Shown here: positions 17,381 through 26,783 of the stretch, piece after piece | Layout: each line of letters begins with the position of its first letter | Numbering within the stretch: the first letter of the stretch is position 1 | Origin: Rhodococcus jostii NBRC 16295 | Lineage (GTDB): Bacteria > Actinomycetota > Actinomycetes > Mycobacteriales > Mycobacteriaceae | Assembly (NCBI RefSeq): GCF_001894825.1 | Contig: NZ_BCWY01000024.1 | Location: 56,198-120,197, forward strand | Direction: 5' to 3' | Length of the DNA: 64,000 nucleotides | Position numbers and translations under genes: made by a program | The notes under the pieces: generated by a model | What the model was told of the DNA's origin: nothing | What the model saw: the letters and a program-made list of their open reading frames with translations, nothing else | Databases searched by the model: none

Positions 17381-17902
17381 TCACGGTGGCGCGGTGATCA
17401 CCCACTCCCGTTTGGCGTCCCCGTCCCACCGGCGCACCACCGACGCCCGGCCGATGATGTCGCCGCCGTCGAGCAACCGCGCGGCGTCCGCGATCTGATC
17501 GGCCGGGAGCCGCCGGGCCAGCGTCACGTGCGGCGTCCACTCGCCCGGGCGGATGTGCGGCGTGATCTCCGTGGAGTGCCCCGCGAGGTCGAACACGGTG
17601 TGGTGCAGAGACAGCAGGGCCTTCGACGGAACCACCAGCCGGGACAGCGTGACGTGCCGGCCACCGAACATCACGAGTCCGCCGAGCCGGACGTGGAACG
17701 ACGGCGTCGGGATCCGGCGGCCCAGCAGTTCGTCGATCTCGGGTGGGATGTGGCGCGCCACGAACAGGGTGATGTGCGGCCGATTCGATTCGGCGCGCAC
17801 CCGCGTGCGGCTGGGCATCCCGGCGTCCCACAGGCGTTGCCACTCGGCGCGAACGGCAACGTCGGTCGCTTCGTCGAACAGCAGTTCCACCGACTGGACC
17901 AT
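17381..17902 (-). CDS. 2'-5' RNA ligase / LigT-like 2H phosphoesterase
   Basis: The 173-residue protein has the two HxT motifs of the 2H phosphoesterase superfamily: HITLF (His43) and HVTLA (His125). This predicts hydrolysis or ligation of 2',3'-cyclic or 2'-5' phosphodiester bonds in RNA or nucleotides; the substrate is unknown. Start 17902 (MVQSVELLFD) is where the conserved fold begins; an upstream ATG at 17923 is possible. It is divergent, with only about 20 bp separation, from the dehydrogenase-like gene, so the two promoters must overlap each other's 5' ends. Confidence 0.75.
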   Translation of the reverse strand: MVQSVELLFDEATDVAVRAEWQRLWDAGMPSRTRVRAESNRPHITLFVARHIPPEIDELLGRRIPTPSFHVRLGGLVMFGGRHVTLSRLVVPSKALLSLHHTVFDLAGHSTEITPHIRPGEWTPHVTLARRLPADQIADAARLLDGGDIIGRASVVRRWDGDAKREWVITAPP

Positions 17903-17921
17903 GGTAGGCAATGATGGCCTC

Positions 17922-19016
17922 ATGAGCGGTGCTACGGCAAACATTTCCGGGAGACGGATCGGGGTGCTCATCGGCGACGGCATCGGTCACGAGATCGTTC
18001 CGGCGACACAGCGGGTGGTCTCGGCCGCGGTCACCGCGGCCGGCAGCGACGTCGAGTGGGTGGAACTGCCCCTCGGCCTGGATGCCATCGAGTCGCACGG
18101 CACGCCGATCCCCGACTCCACGCTCGCGGCGCTGGACGCACTCGACGCCTGGATTCTCGGTCCCCACGACAGCGCCGCCTACCCGGAGCCGTTCCGCGGC
18201 CGGCTGACACCCGGCGGGGTGGTGCGCAAGCGGTTCGAACTCTTCGCGAACATCCGGCCTGCGCGCTCACTCGCGGGCGTCGCCGCGACGGTGCCCGGCA
18301 TGGATCTCGTCATCGTGCGGGAGAACACCGAAGGGCTGTACGCCGATCGGAACATGTTCGCCGGGAGCGGCGAGTTCATGCCGACGCCCGACGTGGCGCT
18401 GGCCGTCGGCGTGGTGACTCGGCAGGCGTGTGAGCGCATCGCGCACACCGCATTCGAGCTGGCGCGGACGCGGCGCTCCCATGTCACGATCGTGCACAAG
18501 GCCAACGTGTTGTCGATGACCACGGGACTGTTCCGGGACGTGTGCCGCGAGGTGGGGGAGCGCGACTACCCGGACGTGCGGATCGACGACGAGCACGTGG
18601 ACGCGATGACCGCGCATCTCGTGCGGCGGGGAGCCGATTTCGATGTCGTGGTCACGGAGAACATGTTCGGCGACATCTTGTCGGATCTGACGGGCGAACT
18701 GTCCGGCTCGCTCGGTACGGCGCCGTCGATCAACAGTTCCGAGACCAAGGTGATGGCGCAGGCGGCGCACGGCGCGGCACCCGACATCGCCGGGCACAAC
18801 CGCGCCAACCCGACGGCGCTGATGCTGTCGGCCGCGATGATGCTGGAGTGGCTTGGGGACCGCCGCGCGGACCGGCATCTGGCCGGCGCGGCCCACCGGA
18901 TCCGCGACGCCGTCCGCGCGACGATCGCATCCGGCGTCGCCACGGCTGACCTGGGTGGACTCGCGTCGACCAGTGAATTCACGGAGACCGTCCTCGCCCG
19001 CACACTCCGTCGCTGA
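17922..19016 (+). CDS. Isocitrate/isopropylmalate dehydrogenase family protein
   Basis: The 364-residue enzyme has the full family fold: GVLIGDGIGHEIVPATQRVV at the N-terminus, VRENTEGLYADR, the catalytic-lysine region VTIVHKANVLSMT and TENMFGDILSDLTGELSGSL. These enzymes oxidatively decarboxylate 2-hydroxy acids (3-isopropylmalate, isocitrate, homoisocitrate, tartrate) with NAD(P). The substrate loop differs enough that no symbol is given. It stands alone, not with leucine or TCA genes, so a paralogous substrate is likely. A Met 21 bp upstream is an alternative start. Confidence 0.8.
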   Translation: MSGATANISGRRIGVLIGDGIGHEIVPATQRVVSAAVTAAGSDVEWVELPLGLDAIESHGTPIPDSTLAALDALDAWILGPHDSAAYPEPFRGRLTPGGVVRKRFELFANIRPARSLAGVAATVPGMDLVIVRENTEGLYADRNMFAGSGEFMPTPDVALAVGVVTRQACERIAHTAFELARTRRSHVTIVHKANVLSMTTGLFRDVCREVGERDYPDVRIDDEHVDAMTAHLVRRGADFDVVVTENMFGDILSDLTGELSGSLGTAPSINSSETKVMAQAAHGAAPDIAGHNRANPTALMLSAAMMLEWLGDRRADRHLAGAAHRIRDAVRATIASGVATADLGGLASTSEFTETVLARTLRR

Positions 19017-19170
19017 AACCGCCGCCACAGGCCGCGGCAGGCCGTTAATGTTCGGTAACGACGTCCGCAGATGTGGGTGCCGTAACCTACCGTTCGACTA
19101 TTCGGAGTTCGCGAGTTCTCCGTCGTCGTAGCTCGCTCGGTGTACCACGATTTCCTTGGAGGACATGCCA

Positions 19171-20094
19171 GTGTCTGGTCGATCCGTCTTCGCGCGAGGC
19201 CGAGTGGCCCGCACCATCTGTGCACTGGCGGGTGGCAGCGCTCTGCTGCTCGCCGGATGCGCCAGCAACACCGAAGGCGGTGGTACGCCGTCCGGCGAAG
19301 AGACCGTCGCCGTGGAAGTCGACAAGGTGGATGCCATCGCGGCGACGCTGCCGGAGGAGATCGCCTCGTCCGGCAAAATCATCGTCGGTGTCAATATTCC
19401 GTACTCGCCCAACGAGTTCAAGGATCCGAGCGGCAAGATCGTCGGCTTCGACGTCGACCTCGTCGATGCGGTGGGCAAGGTGCTCGGCGTGACACCGGAG
19501 TACACCGAGGCGGACTTCGACAAGATCATCCCGTCGATCCAGGCCGGCAGCTACGACATGGGTATGTCGTCGTTCACCGACACCAAGGAGCGCGAGCAGT
19601 CGGTCGACTTCACCACCTACTTCAGCGCCGGCGTGCAGTGGGCGCAGCCCGCCGGTAAGTCCGTCGACCCCACCAACGCGTGCGGCCTGCGGGTCGGCGT
19701 GCAGACCACCACCATCGAGGATCTCGAGGAGGTGCCCGCCAAGAGCGCGGCGTGCGTCGCGGCCGGGAAGCCGCCCATCGAGATCGTGAAGTTCGACAGC
19801 CAGGACGACGCCGCCAGCGCCGTCGCACTCGGCAAGGTCGACGCGATGTCCGCCGATTCGCCCGTCACCGCGTACGCGATCAAGCAGAGCGAAGGCAAGA
19901 TCGAGGCTGCGGGCGAGGTCTTCGACGCCGCGCCGTACGGCTGGCCCGTCGCGAAGGGTTCGCCGCTCGCGCAGACCCTCCAGCAGGCGCTGCAGCACCT
20001 CATCGACGACGGCACCTACCGGACGATCGCGGAGAACTGGGGCGTCGAGGCGGGCGTCATCACGACTTCGCAGATCAACGGCGCCACGAGCTGA
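19171..20094 (+). CDS. Amino-acid (glutamate/glutamine-type) ABC substrate-binding lipoprotein
   Basis: The 307-residue protein has a lipoprotein signal ending LLLAGC (Cys30). The SBP_bac_3 fold follows: IIVGVNIPYSPNEFKDPSGK, VGFDVDLVDAVGKVLGV, DFDKIIPSIQAGSYDMGMSS and the later RVGVQTTTIEDLEEV. It captures a polar amino acid outside the membrane for the permease and ATPase that follow. GTG 19171 is preferred because GGAGG lies 8 nt upstream; ATG 19165 is only 2 nt from that site. Confidence 0.87.
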   Translation: MSGRSVFARGRVARTICALAGGSALLLAGCASNTEGGGTPSGEETVAVEVDKVDAIAATLPEEIASSGKIIVGVNIPYSPNEFKDPSGKIVGFDVDLVDAVGKVLGVTPEYTEADFDKIIPSIQAGSYDMGMSSFTDTKEREQSVDFTTYFSAGVQWAQPAGKSVDPTNACGLRVGVQTTTIEDLEEVPAKSAACVAAGKPPIEIVKFDSQDDAASAVALGKVDAMSADSPVTAYAIKQSEGKIEAAGEVFDAAPYGWPVAKGSPLAQTLQQALQHLIDDGTYRTIAENWGVEAGVITTSQINGATS

Positions 20095-20105
20095 GCGGTT
20101 GACGA

Positions 20106-21098
20106 GTGTCTGACGTGGAGAAGGCCCCGGACCGGTCCGGCACCGAGCCGGGGCAGGAACCAGAGCCGATCAAGGCGATCCCGCTGCGGCGGCCCGGCCG
20201 CTGGATCGCCGCGATCGTCGTCGGCCTGCTGCTGGCGCTGTTCGTCAACGGTGCGCGCACCAACGAGGCGTACCGCTGGGACATCTACGCCCGCTATCTG
20301 TTCGATGCGCGGATCTCGGCCGCGGCGTGGAACACCATCCAGCTGACGATCCTGTCGATGGCGATCGCCATCATTCTGGGTGTGGTGCTCGCCGTCATGC
20401 GGCTGTCGCCGAACCCGGTGTTGAAGGCGGCGTCGTGGGGTTACCTGTGGATCTTCCGCGGGACCCCGGTCTACGTTCAGTTGGTGTTCTGGGGACTGTT
20501 CCCGTCCATCTACAAGCAGCTGGATCTGGGAATCCCGTTCGTCCACCAGTTCGTGCACATCGATCTGCAGGGCATCAACGCGGCGTTCCTGTTCGCGGTG
20601 ATCGGGCTGGGACTCAACGAGGCCGCGTACATGGCCGAGATCGTCCGTGCCGGTGTGAACTCGGTCGCCGAAGGGCAGACCGAGGCGTCGGTGGCGCTCG
20701 GCATGACATGGTCGCAGACCATGCGCCGCACGGTCCTGCCGCAGGCCATGCGAGTGATCATCCCGCCCACCGGCAACGAGCTGATCAGCATGCTGAAGAC
20801 GACGTCGCTGGTCACCGCGGTGCCGTACAGCCTGGAGTTGTACGGACGTGCCAGAGACATCTCCGGCGCGAACTTCCAGCCCATTCCGTTGTTGATGGTG
20901 GCCGCCACTTGGTACCTCGCCATCACCAGCCTGCTCATGATCGGCCAGTTCTACCTGGAGCGGTACTACTCGAAGGGTGCGTCCCGCAAGCTCACCCCGC
21001 GGCAATTGCAGGCACTCGCCGACGCGCAGGGCAAGCCGCTGGTGATCGAACCCGGTCCCGAGACCTTGCCCGACACACCCGGAGGGGAACGACGATGA
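20106..21098 (+). CDS. Amino-acid ABC transporter permease (HisM/GlnP type)
   Basis: The 330-residue permease has a cytoplasmic N-terminus, several membrane helices and the EAA coupling motif ([20 protein letters not shown]). It also shows [17 protein letters not shown] and [20 protein letters not shown], typical of polar amino-acid importers. It starts 11 bp after the binding protein and its stop overlaps the ATPase start (ATGA), so the three genes form one operon. The N- and C-terminal tails are longer than usual. Confidence 0.88.
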   Translation: MSDVEKAPDRSGTEPGQEPEPIKAIPLRRPGRWIAAIVVGLLLALFVNGARTNEAYRWDIYARYLFDARISAAAWNTIQLTILSMAIAIILGVVLAVMRLSPNPVLKAASWGYLWIFRGTPVYVQLVFWGLFPSIYKQLDLGIPFVHQFVHIDLQGINAAFLFAVIGLGLNEAAYMAEIVRAGVNSVAEGQTEASVALGMTWSQTMRRTVLPQAMRVIIPPTGNELISMLKTTSLVTAVPYSLELYGRARDISGANFQPIPLLMVAATWYLAITSLLMIGQFYLERYYSKGASRKLTPRQLQALADAQGKPLVIEPGPETLPDTPGGERR

Positions 21099-21856
21099 CG
21101 CAGATGGTCAAGGCGGACCGGGTCTGCAAGAACTTCGGTGCGCTGAAGGTACTCAAGGGCGTGTCGCTGGAGATCGACGCCGGCCAGGTCCTGTGCCTGG
21201 TCGGGCCCTCGGGCTCGGGGAAGTCGACGTTCCTGCGGTGCATCAACCACCTCGAGCAGGTCAACGCCGGGCGGCTGTACGTCGACGGCGAGATCGTCGG
21301 GTACTCCGAGCGGGGCGGCAAGCTCTACGAACTCCATCCCAGGGCTGCCGCGAAGCAGCGCCGCGACATCGGGATGGTCTTCCAGCACTTCAACCTCTTC
21401 CCGCACCGGACGGCGCTCGAGAACATCATCGAGGCGCCCATCCAGGTGAAGAGGCTGGGCAAGAAGAAGGCGCTCGAGCGAGGACGGGATCTCCTCGAGC
21501 AGGTGGGCTTGAGCGAGAAGGCGGACGCGTACCCGGCGCAACTGTCGGGTGGTCAGCAGCAGCGCGTCGCGATCGCCCGCGCGCTCGCGATGGACCCCAA
21601 GCTGATGCTGTTCGACGAGCCGACGTCCGCCCTCGACCCGGAATTGGTCGGGGAGGTGCTCACCGTGATGAAGGATCTCGCGGCCGGCGGCATGACCATG
21701 GTCGTCGTCACCCACGAGATGGGTTTCGCGCGCGAGGTCGCCGACCAGTTGGTGTTCATGGACGCCGGCGTCGTCGTCGAGTCGGGCAATCCCCGCGAGT
21801 TGCTGGCCAATCCGCAACACGACCGCACCAAGTTGTTCCTGTCGAAGCTCCTGTAA
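21095..21856 (+). CDS. Amino-acid ABC transporter ATPase (GlnQ type)
   Basis: The 253-residue ATPase has Walker [21 protein letters not shown], signature [17 protein letters not shown] and Walker [21 protein letters not shown]. These match GlnQ/HisP/ArtP. It powers the importer formed by the two preceding genes. ATG 21095 overlaps the permease stop and has GGAGG upstream (CCGGAGGGGAACGACG). A 46-bp hairpin follows immediately. Confidence 0.92.
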   Translation: MTQMVKADRVCKNFGALKVLKGVSLEIDAGQVLCLVGPSGSGKSTFLRCINHLEQVNAGRLYVDGEIVGYSERGGKLYELHPRAAAKQRRDIGMVFQHFNLFPHRTALENIIEAPIQVKRLGKKKALERGRDLLEQVGLSEKADAYPAQLSGGQQQRVAIARALAMDPKLMLFDEPTSALDPELVGEVLTVMKDLAAGGMTMVVVTHEMGFAREVADQLVFMDAGVVVESGNPRELLANPQHDRTKLFLSKLL

Positions 21857-21867
21857 TGGCCTTCGAC

Positions 21868-21913
21868 CCCGTGAGTACTTACTAACCGCGGGCGGTTACT
21901 AAGTACTCACGGG
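21868..21913. terminator. Long perfect inverted repeat between convergent genes
   Basis: CCCGTGAGTACTTA and TAAGTACTCACGGG are perfect 14-bp arms. Inside them TAACCGC and GCGGTTA pair as well, with single C's opposed between the two segments. The stop codon of the methyltransferase gene lies within the repeat. It should act as a shared terminator for the importer operon and the methyltransferase. Confidence 0.8.
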
Positions 21914-22789
21914 TTTGCGGCAGCTGAAGATGGCGGTGCCGGGGAAGATCTGTCCCCGCAGAGGGCTCCACTGCCCCCATTCGCGGTCGAGCCACTCCGG
22001 CCACTCCGGCTCGATGATGTCGCGCACCTCGAGTCCGGCCGCGACGATCTCGCGGACCCGGTCGCCGATCGTCCGGTGGTGTTCGACGTAGGTGGGAACA
22101 CCGTCGCCGTCGACCTCCACGTACGGCGTGCGGTCGAAGTAGGGGAGCGACGCAGTCAGCCCCCGCGGCCCCGGATCGTCGGGGAAGATCCAGCGGATCG
22201 GGTGGTTGACGGCGAACACCCACAGCCCGCCCGGACGAAGAACCCGCGCGACCTCACGCATCACCTGCTGTGAGTCCGCCACGAACGGAACCGCACCAAA
22301 AGCCGAACACGCGATGTCGAAGCTCGCGTCGGCGAAGGGGAGGTGCTCGGCTCCCGCATGCACCAGCGGCACGGTCGCGCCTCCCGCCCGCATCGCCTCG
22401 ACTCCGCGGGTCAGCATCGACATCGACAGGTCAAGCCCGACCGCCCGGGCGCCCCGGCCGGCCAACCACCGCGCGCAGGGCGCCGAACCGCAGCCCACCT
22501 CGAGGACGTCCTTGCCCGCCACGTCACCGAGCAGGTGGTAGTCGCCCTCGTGAAGTCCCTCCGGGCACCAGACGAACTCGCCCTCGGTCGAGTCGACACC
22601 GAGGAACTCGCCGTGCGTGCGGTGGTAGTCGTCGGCGTCCGCGTCCCACCAGGCGCGGCTCGCGCGCTCACTGGATTCGGAATCGACGCGGACGCGGCTC
22701 ACCCCGGTGGTTCCGAGGACGCTGTTGGCGGTGCCGTGACGGTCGTCTTCGGGGGAGAGGGGAGAACCGGACGGGCGGGGATCGGACAT
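21899..22789 (-). CDS. Class I SAM-dependent methyltransferase
   Basis: The 296-residue protein has a Rossmann methyltransferase core: motif I VLEVGCGSAPCARWLAGRG, acidic end of strand 2 VGLDLS, FDIACSAFGAVPFV and VLRPGGLWVFAVNHPIRW. It belongs to the Methyltransf_11 type; the substrate is unknown. A polar, probably flexible leader of about 40 residues precedes ASRAWWDADADDYHRTHGEF. ATG 22789 is taken as start, with a TTG two codons upstream as alternative. It is divergent from rpsA. Confidence 0.85.
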   Translation of the reverse strand: MSDPRPSGSPLSPEDDRHGTANSVLGTTGVSRVRVDSESSERASRAWWDADADDYHRTHGEFLGVDSTEGEFVWCPEGLHEGDYHLLGDVAGKDVLEVGCGSAPCARWLAGRGARAVGLDLSMSMLTRGVEAMRAGGATVPLVHAGAEHLPFADASFDIACSAFGAVPFVADSQQVMREVARVLRPGGLWVFAVNHPIRWIFPDDPGPRGLTASLPYFDRTPYVEVDGDGVPTYVEHHRTIGDRVREIVAAGLEVRDIIEPEWPEWLDREWGQWSPLRGQIFPGTAIFSCRKPVST

Positions 22790-23038
22790 GGGCAACAGAG
22801 TAGAGCGTGGGAACGTGCCCGGGTTTGCCCAGCTTGCCCAGGGGCGCGTAGCCTATTGCACGCGAGTGTCTATGTGTGCGGCATCGGATCGGTTCAGTTC
22901 GAGTTCGTTCGGTTCCAGTCGGGTGTCGTTCATTGCGCTTGCGGTGATCTGATTCGGCGGGATTGTTTCGTCGGTTCAGGTTGCTTGTCCGACAGAACAC
23001 CATCAACCGACCACAACCCGTCCGGAGCAACTCAACAC

Positions 23039-24523
23039 ATGCCCTCCACCACCGTGACCTCGCCGCAGGTAGCCGTCAACGACATCGGCTCCGCCGAGGA
23101 CTTCCTCGCCGCCATCGACGCAACGATCAAGTACTTCAACGATGGCGACATCGTCGAAGGCACCATCGTCAAGGTCGATCGTGACGAGGTCCTGCTCGAC
23201 ATCGGTTACAAGACCGAAGGCGTCATCCCTTCCCGTGAGCTCTCCATCAAGCACGACGTCGACCCCAACGAGGTCGTCTCCGTGGGCGATGAGGTCGAAG
23301 CTCTCGTCCTCACCAAGGAGGACAAGGAAGGCCGACTGATCCTGTCGAAGAAGCGCGCTCAGTACGAGCGTGCCTGGGGCACCATCGAGGAGCTCAAGGA
23401 GAAGGACGAGGCCGTCAAGGGCACCGTCATCGAGGTCGTCAAGGGCGGCCTGATCCTCGACATCGGTCTGCGCGGCTTCCTTCCCGCTTCGCTCGTCGAG
23501 ATGCGCCGTGTCCGCGACCTCCAGCCGTACGTCGGCAAGGAGATCGAGGCCAAGATCATCGAGCTCGACAAGAACCGCAACAACGTCGTCCTCTCACGCC
23601 GCGCATGGCTCGAGCAGACGCAGTCCGAGGTTCGCAGCGAGTTCCTGCACCAGCTGCAGAAGGGCCAGGTCCGCAAGGGCGTCGTGTCCTCCATCGTCAA
23701 CTTCGGTGCCTTCGTGGACCTGGGCGGCGTCGACGGTCTGGTGCACGTGTCCGAGCTGTCCTGGAAGCACATCGACCACCCGTCCGAGGTTGTCGAGGTC
23801 GGCACCGAGGTCACCGTCGAGGTCCTCGACGTCGACCTGGACCGCGAGCGCGTTTCCCTGTCGCTCAAGGCCACACAGGAAGACCCGTGGCGTCAGTTCG
23901 CCCGCACGCACGCCATCGGCCAGATCGTGCCCGGCAAGGTCACGAAGCTGGTTCCGTTCGGTGCCTTCGTGCGCGTCGAAGAGGGAATCGAAGGCCTCGT
24001 CCACATCTCCGAGCTGGCCGAGCGCCACGTGGAGGTCCCGGACCAGGTTGTCGGCGTCAACGACGATGCACTCGTCAAGGTCATCGACATCGACCTCGAG
24101 CGTCGTCGAATCTCGCTGTCGCTGAAGCAGGCCAACGAGGATTACAACGCCGAGTTCGATCCGTCCAAGTACGGCATGGCGGACAGCTACGACGAGCAGG
24201 GCAACTACATCTTCCCCGAGGGCTTCGATCCCGAGACCAACGAATGGCTCGAGGGCTTCGACAAGCAGCGTGAAGAGTGGGAGAACCGCTACGCCGAGGC
24301 TGAGCGTCGTCACAAGATGCACACCGCTCAGATGGAGAAGACCGCTGCAGACGAGGCCGCCGAGGCTGCCACCGCTGCTGCCGGCTACTCCTCCGAGTCG
24401 GGTGCCGGCGACGCCGATGCCGCTTCGTCCTCCAGCGCCACGTCGTCCGAGTCGGCCGGTGGATCGCTGGCCAGCGACGCTCAGCTCGCCGCTCTGCGCG
24501 AGAAGCTGTCGGGCAACGCCTAG
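23039..24523 (+). CDS. rpsA: 30S ribosomal protein S1
   Basis: The 494-residue protein has four S1 RNA-binding repeats (about 35-105, 120-190, 207-277, 294-364), with VSSIVNFGAFVDLGGVDGLV and TKLVPFGAFVRVEEGIEGLV typical of repeats 3 and 4. A low-complexity Ala/Ser-rich acidic tail follows. It helps mRNA bind the small subunit and has also been linked to trans-translation. ATG 23039 begins MPSTTVTSPQVAVNDIG, the usual actinobacterial N-terminus; the longer frame upstream is not conserved. The 5' leader is up to about 250 nt and a strong terminator follows. Confidence 0.97.
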   Translation: MPSTTVTSPQVAVNDIGSAEDFLAAIDATIKYFNDGDIVEGTIVKVDRDEVLLDIGYKTEGVIPSRELSIKHDVDPNEVVSVGDEVEALVLTKEDKEGRLILSKKRAQYERAWGTIEELKEKDEAVKGTVIEVVKGGLILDIGLRGFLPASLVEMRRVRDLQPYVGKEIEAKIIELDKNRNNVVLSRRAWLEQTQSEVRSEFLHQLQKGQVRKGVVSSIVNFGAFVDLGGVDGLVHVSELSWKHIDHPSEVVEVGTEVTVEVLDVDLDRERVSLSLKATQEDPWRQFARTHAIGQIVPGKVTKLVPFGAFVRVEEGIEGLVHISELAERHVEVPDQVVGVNDDALVKVIDIDLERRRISLSLKQANEDYNAEFDPSKYGMADSYDEQGNYIFPEGFDPETNEWLEGFDKQREEWENRYAEAERRHKMHTAQMEKTAADEAAEAATAAAGYSSESGAGDADAASSSSATSSESAGGSLASDAQLAALREKLSGNA

Positions 24524-24554
24524 CAAGTCCGCCTGACTCGTCAGGCACAGCCGA

Positions 24555-24587
24555 AGACCCCGCCCCTGCATCGCAGGGGCGGGGTCT
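24555..24587 (+). terminator. Strong terminator after rpsA
   Basis: AGACCCCGCCCCTGC, loop ATC and GCAGGGGCGGGGTCT make a perfect 15-bp GC-rich stem 31 bp after the rpsA stop. It is followed by CGTCGTTGCGG rather than a T-run, which is common in actinobacteria. Confidence 0.88.
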
Positions 24588-24610
24588 CGTCGTTGCGGGT
24601 GTGGGGGCGC

Positions 24611-24829
24611 TCAGTTCGCGGTGGCGGGTATCCAGTACCCGGGCGAAGACTGTACTTCGGCGCGCTTGCGCATGGATGCGAAGCTGTGCCTGCCCTGGCT
24701 GATGAATGTCGTGAGCCAGGTTCGCCGATGCTCGGCGAGTGCGGAGGCCACTTCGGGGATCTCTGTGCAGTGCACCCCGCCTGCGATGCCGAGGCGGTGC
24801 CGACCGAACTGGTTGCGGTGATCGCGCAT
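24611..24829 (-). CDS. Small hypothetical protein (72 residues)
   Basis: The frame begins MRDHRNQFGRHRLGIAGGVH and ends SSPGYWIPATAN. GAGGAACGCC precedes the ATG, and third codon positions are mostly G or C as in real genes here. It contains EHRRTWLTTFISQGRHSF and no recognised domain. It fills most of the gap between the rpsA terminator and coaE. It could instead be non-coding, since an overlapping forward frame also stays open. Confidence 0.45.
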   Translation of the reverse strand: MRDHRNQFGRHRLGIAGGVHCTEIPEVASALAEHRRTWLTTFISQGRHSFASMRKRAEVQSSPGYWIPATAN

Positions 24830-24999
24830 GGCGTTCCTCTTCTTCGAGAAGGTGCAGGTCGGGTGCGTTCGCTAGAACATAACCGACCGTGTCGGGCTTC
24901 TGTGGTATTTGGGGCAGGTGAGTCTGCCGGGAGGGAAGAGGGTGAAGATCGGCAAGGGACGTGCGCGTTCGTTCCGCGGTGGATGCAACACTGGGAGAC

Positions 25000-26214
25000 G
25001 TGTTGAGAATCGGCCTCACTGGAGGCATAGGAGCCGGTAAGTCCACCGTGTCGAAGGTCCTCGCCGAACTCGGGGCCGTGATCGTCGATGCCGATGTGAT
25101 CGCGAGGGAGGTCGTGGAACCCGGTACACCCGGTCTCGCGGCGCTCGTCGAGCGGTTCGGCGAGGAGATCCGGACCGCGGACGGGACGCTGGACCGGCCC
25201 GCCCTGGCGGCGCGGGCCTTCGCCGACGACGAGTCGCGGCTGGCGCTGAATTCGATCGTCCACCCGCTCGTCGGGGCGCGCACTACCGAGATCATCGAGT
25301 CGGCACCCAAGGACGCCGTTCTCGTCCAGGACATTCCGCTGCTGGTCGAGGGCGGGATGGGCGCGGCTTTCCACCTCGTCGCCGTCGTGTTCGTCGATGC
25401 GGAGGAGCGCGTGCAGCGGCTGGTCGGGTCGCGGGGAATGCCCGAGACCGACGCGCGAGCGCGGATCGCCGCCCAGGCGGACGACGATCAGCGGCGGGCC
25501 GCCGCCGACGTCTGGCTGGACAACAGCGGCGCCCCGGGCGCGCTCGAGCCCGAGATCCGGGCGCTGTGGTCGGATCGTCTCGTGCCGTTCGAGTCGAACA
25601 TCCGCACGCGGACGGTGGTCCGTGTCCTGCCCGAGCTGACTCCGCCGAATCTGCAGTGGCCGGCGCAGGCGGACAGGCTGATCGCCCGGTTGAGCCTCGT
25701 CTGCGGCGATCGTGCCGTGCGGATCGATCACATCGGGTCGACGGCGGTCGAGGGACTGCCCGCCAAGGACGTCATCGATCTGCAGGTGACCGTCGCGAAC
25801 CTCGAGACGGCCGACGACCTGGCCGACGCACTCGCCGACGCCGGGTTCCCCCGCATCGAAAACATCACCGCCGACGACCCCAAGCCCGCGTACCAGGGCG
25901 GCGAGACCGATCCGGCGGTGTGGGGCAAGCGAATCCATGGCGGCGCCGATCCCGGGCGGCCGGTCAACATCCACCTCCGCGTCGACGGGTGGCCCGGACA
26001 GCAGTTCGCGCTCGTGTTCCGCGACTGGCTCCGGGCCGACGCCGACGCCCGCGCCGAGTACCTCGACCTCAAGGAGGGTGCGGCTGCGAAGGCGGCAACG
26101 CACACCGACTACCGGGAGGCGATCACCGCCTACGTCGACGCGAAGACCCCGTGGTTCGACCGCGCTTACCACCGGGCGTGGGAATGGGCCGAGCGGACCG
26201 GATGGAGCGCGTAG
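25000..26214 (+). CDS. coaE: Dephospho-CoA kinase fused to a GrpB domain
   Basis: The 404-residue protein starts MLRIGLTGGIGAGKSTVSKV, with the P-loop of dephospho-CoA kinase; the kinase spans about 1-200 (VIVDADVIAREVV, VLVQDIPLLVEG). The second half (about 210-404) is a GrpB/UPF0157 domain (DHIGSTAVEGLPAKDVIDLQ), a nucleotidyltransferase-like fold. This fusion is normal in actinobacteria (Rv1631 type). It makes coenzyme A from dephospho-CoA. GTG 25000 or TTG 25003 fits the conserved N-terminus; a frame from 24961 adds non-conserved residues. Confidence 0.93.
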   Translation: MLRIGLTGGIGAGKSTVSKVLAELGAVIVDADVIAREVVEPGTPGLAALVERFGEEIRTADGTLDRPALAARAFADDESRLALNSIVHPLVGARTTEIIESAPKDAVLVQDIPLLVEGGMGAAFHLVAVVFVDAEERVQRLVGSRGMPETDARARIAAQADDDQRRAAADVWLDNSGAPGALEPEIRALWSDRLVPFESNIRTRTVVRVLPELTPPNLQWPAQADRLIARLSLVCGDRAVRIDHIGSTAVEGLPAKDVIDLQVTVANLETADDLADALADAGFPRIENITADDPKPAYQGGETDPAVWGKRIHGGADPGRPVNIHLRVDGWPGQQFALVFRDWLRADADARAEYLDLKEGAAAKAATHTDYREAITAYVDAKTPWFDRAYHRAWEWAERTGWSA

Positions 26215-26215
26215 G

Positions 26216-26734
26216 TCACCGCCAGTCGATCGGCATGCCGATCGACGCCAGCCAGCGTCCGAGGTCGTGGCCGTGCGCGGCGATCCCGTCGATCGCCGTG
26301 GTCGCGGTGAGGATCGCCTGCTCGGCCGCCGACGTGTCGAGCAGGCCGGTGCTGTGCGCCTCCATCAGTTCGTCGACGTCGAGGAGTTCGGTGTCGCGGC
26401 CGGTGCGGATCACCAGATCCAGATAGTGGTCCTCGGACTTCCACACGTCGTCGCCCCGGGTGAAGGCGCCGATGTCGACGTAGTGGTCCTGATCGCGCTG
26501 GTGGTAGGGGTGGTAATGGAAGATCGACGCGCGCAGACCGAGGTCGGGGAGCAGCCACGACTCCAGGTAGTGGAACTGCCGGTGATCGGAGGTGCGCGCC
26601 ATGTACAGCCCCCACGGCTCGACGCGGTAGTGATCGACGTGGCGGACGAAACCCTTGGGGTCGGTGTTGGTGTGATCTCGTAGGTCGAAGTACTCGACCT
26701 TCGGTGGGTGGATGCCGTGACTCGCGCCTGCCAT
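26216..26734 (-). CDS. DUF402 domain-containing protein
   Basis: The 172-residue protein starts [20 protein letters not shown] and matches the Rv1632c/DUF402 type: [37 protein letters not shown] and [23 protein letters not shown]402 proteins share the fold of the FomD nucleoside-diphosphate/phosphonate hydrolases; the substrate here is unknown. The longer frame to 27130 runs antisense through uvrB and is rejected. It ends one base after coaE (convergent) and is divergent from uvrB. Confidence 0.75.
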   Translation of the reverse strand: MAGASHGIHPPKVEYFDLRDHTNTDPKGFVRHVDHYRVEPWGLYMARTSDHRQFHYLESWLLPDLGLRASIFHYHPYHQRDQDHYVDIGAFTRGDDVWKSEDHYLDLVIRTGRDTELLDVDELMEAHSTGLLDTSAAEQAILTATTAIDGIAAHGHDLGRWLASIGMPIDWR

Positions 26735-26783
26735 GGTGGGGAACCTACCGGGATTTTTCAGCCGACGGAGATCGGCGGGGAGT

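Noticed and set aside
24880..24910. Possible fourth damage promoter before coaE (GTGTCGGGC-N8-TATTTG)
   Set aside because: The upstream element departs from the consensus at its last positions and the -10 lacks the final T; it is also about 95 bp from the start.
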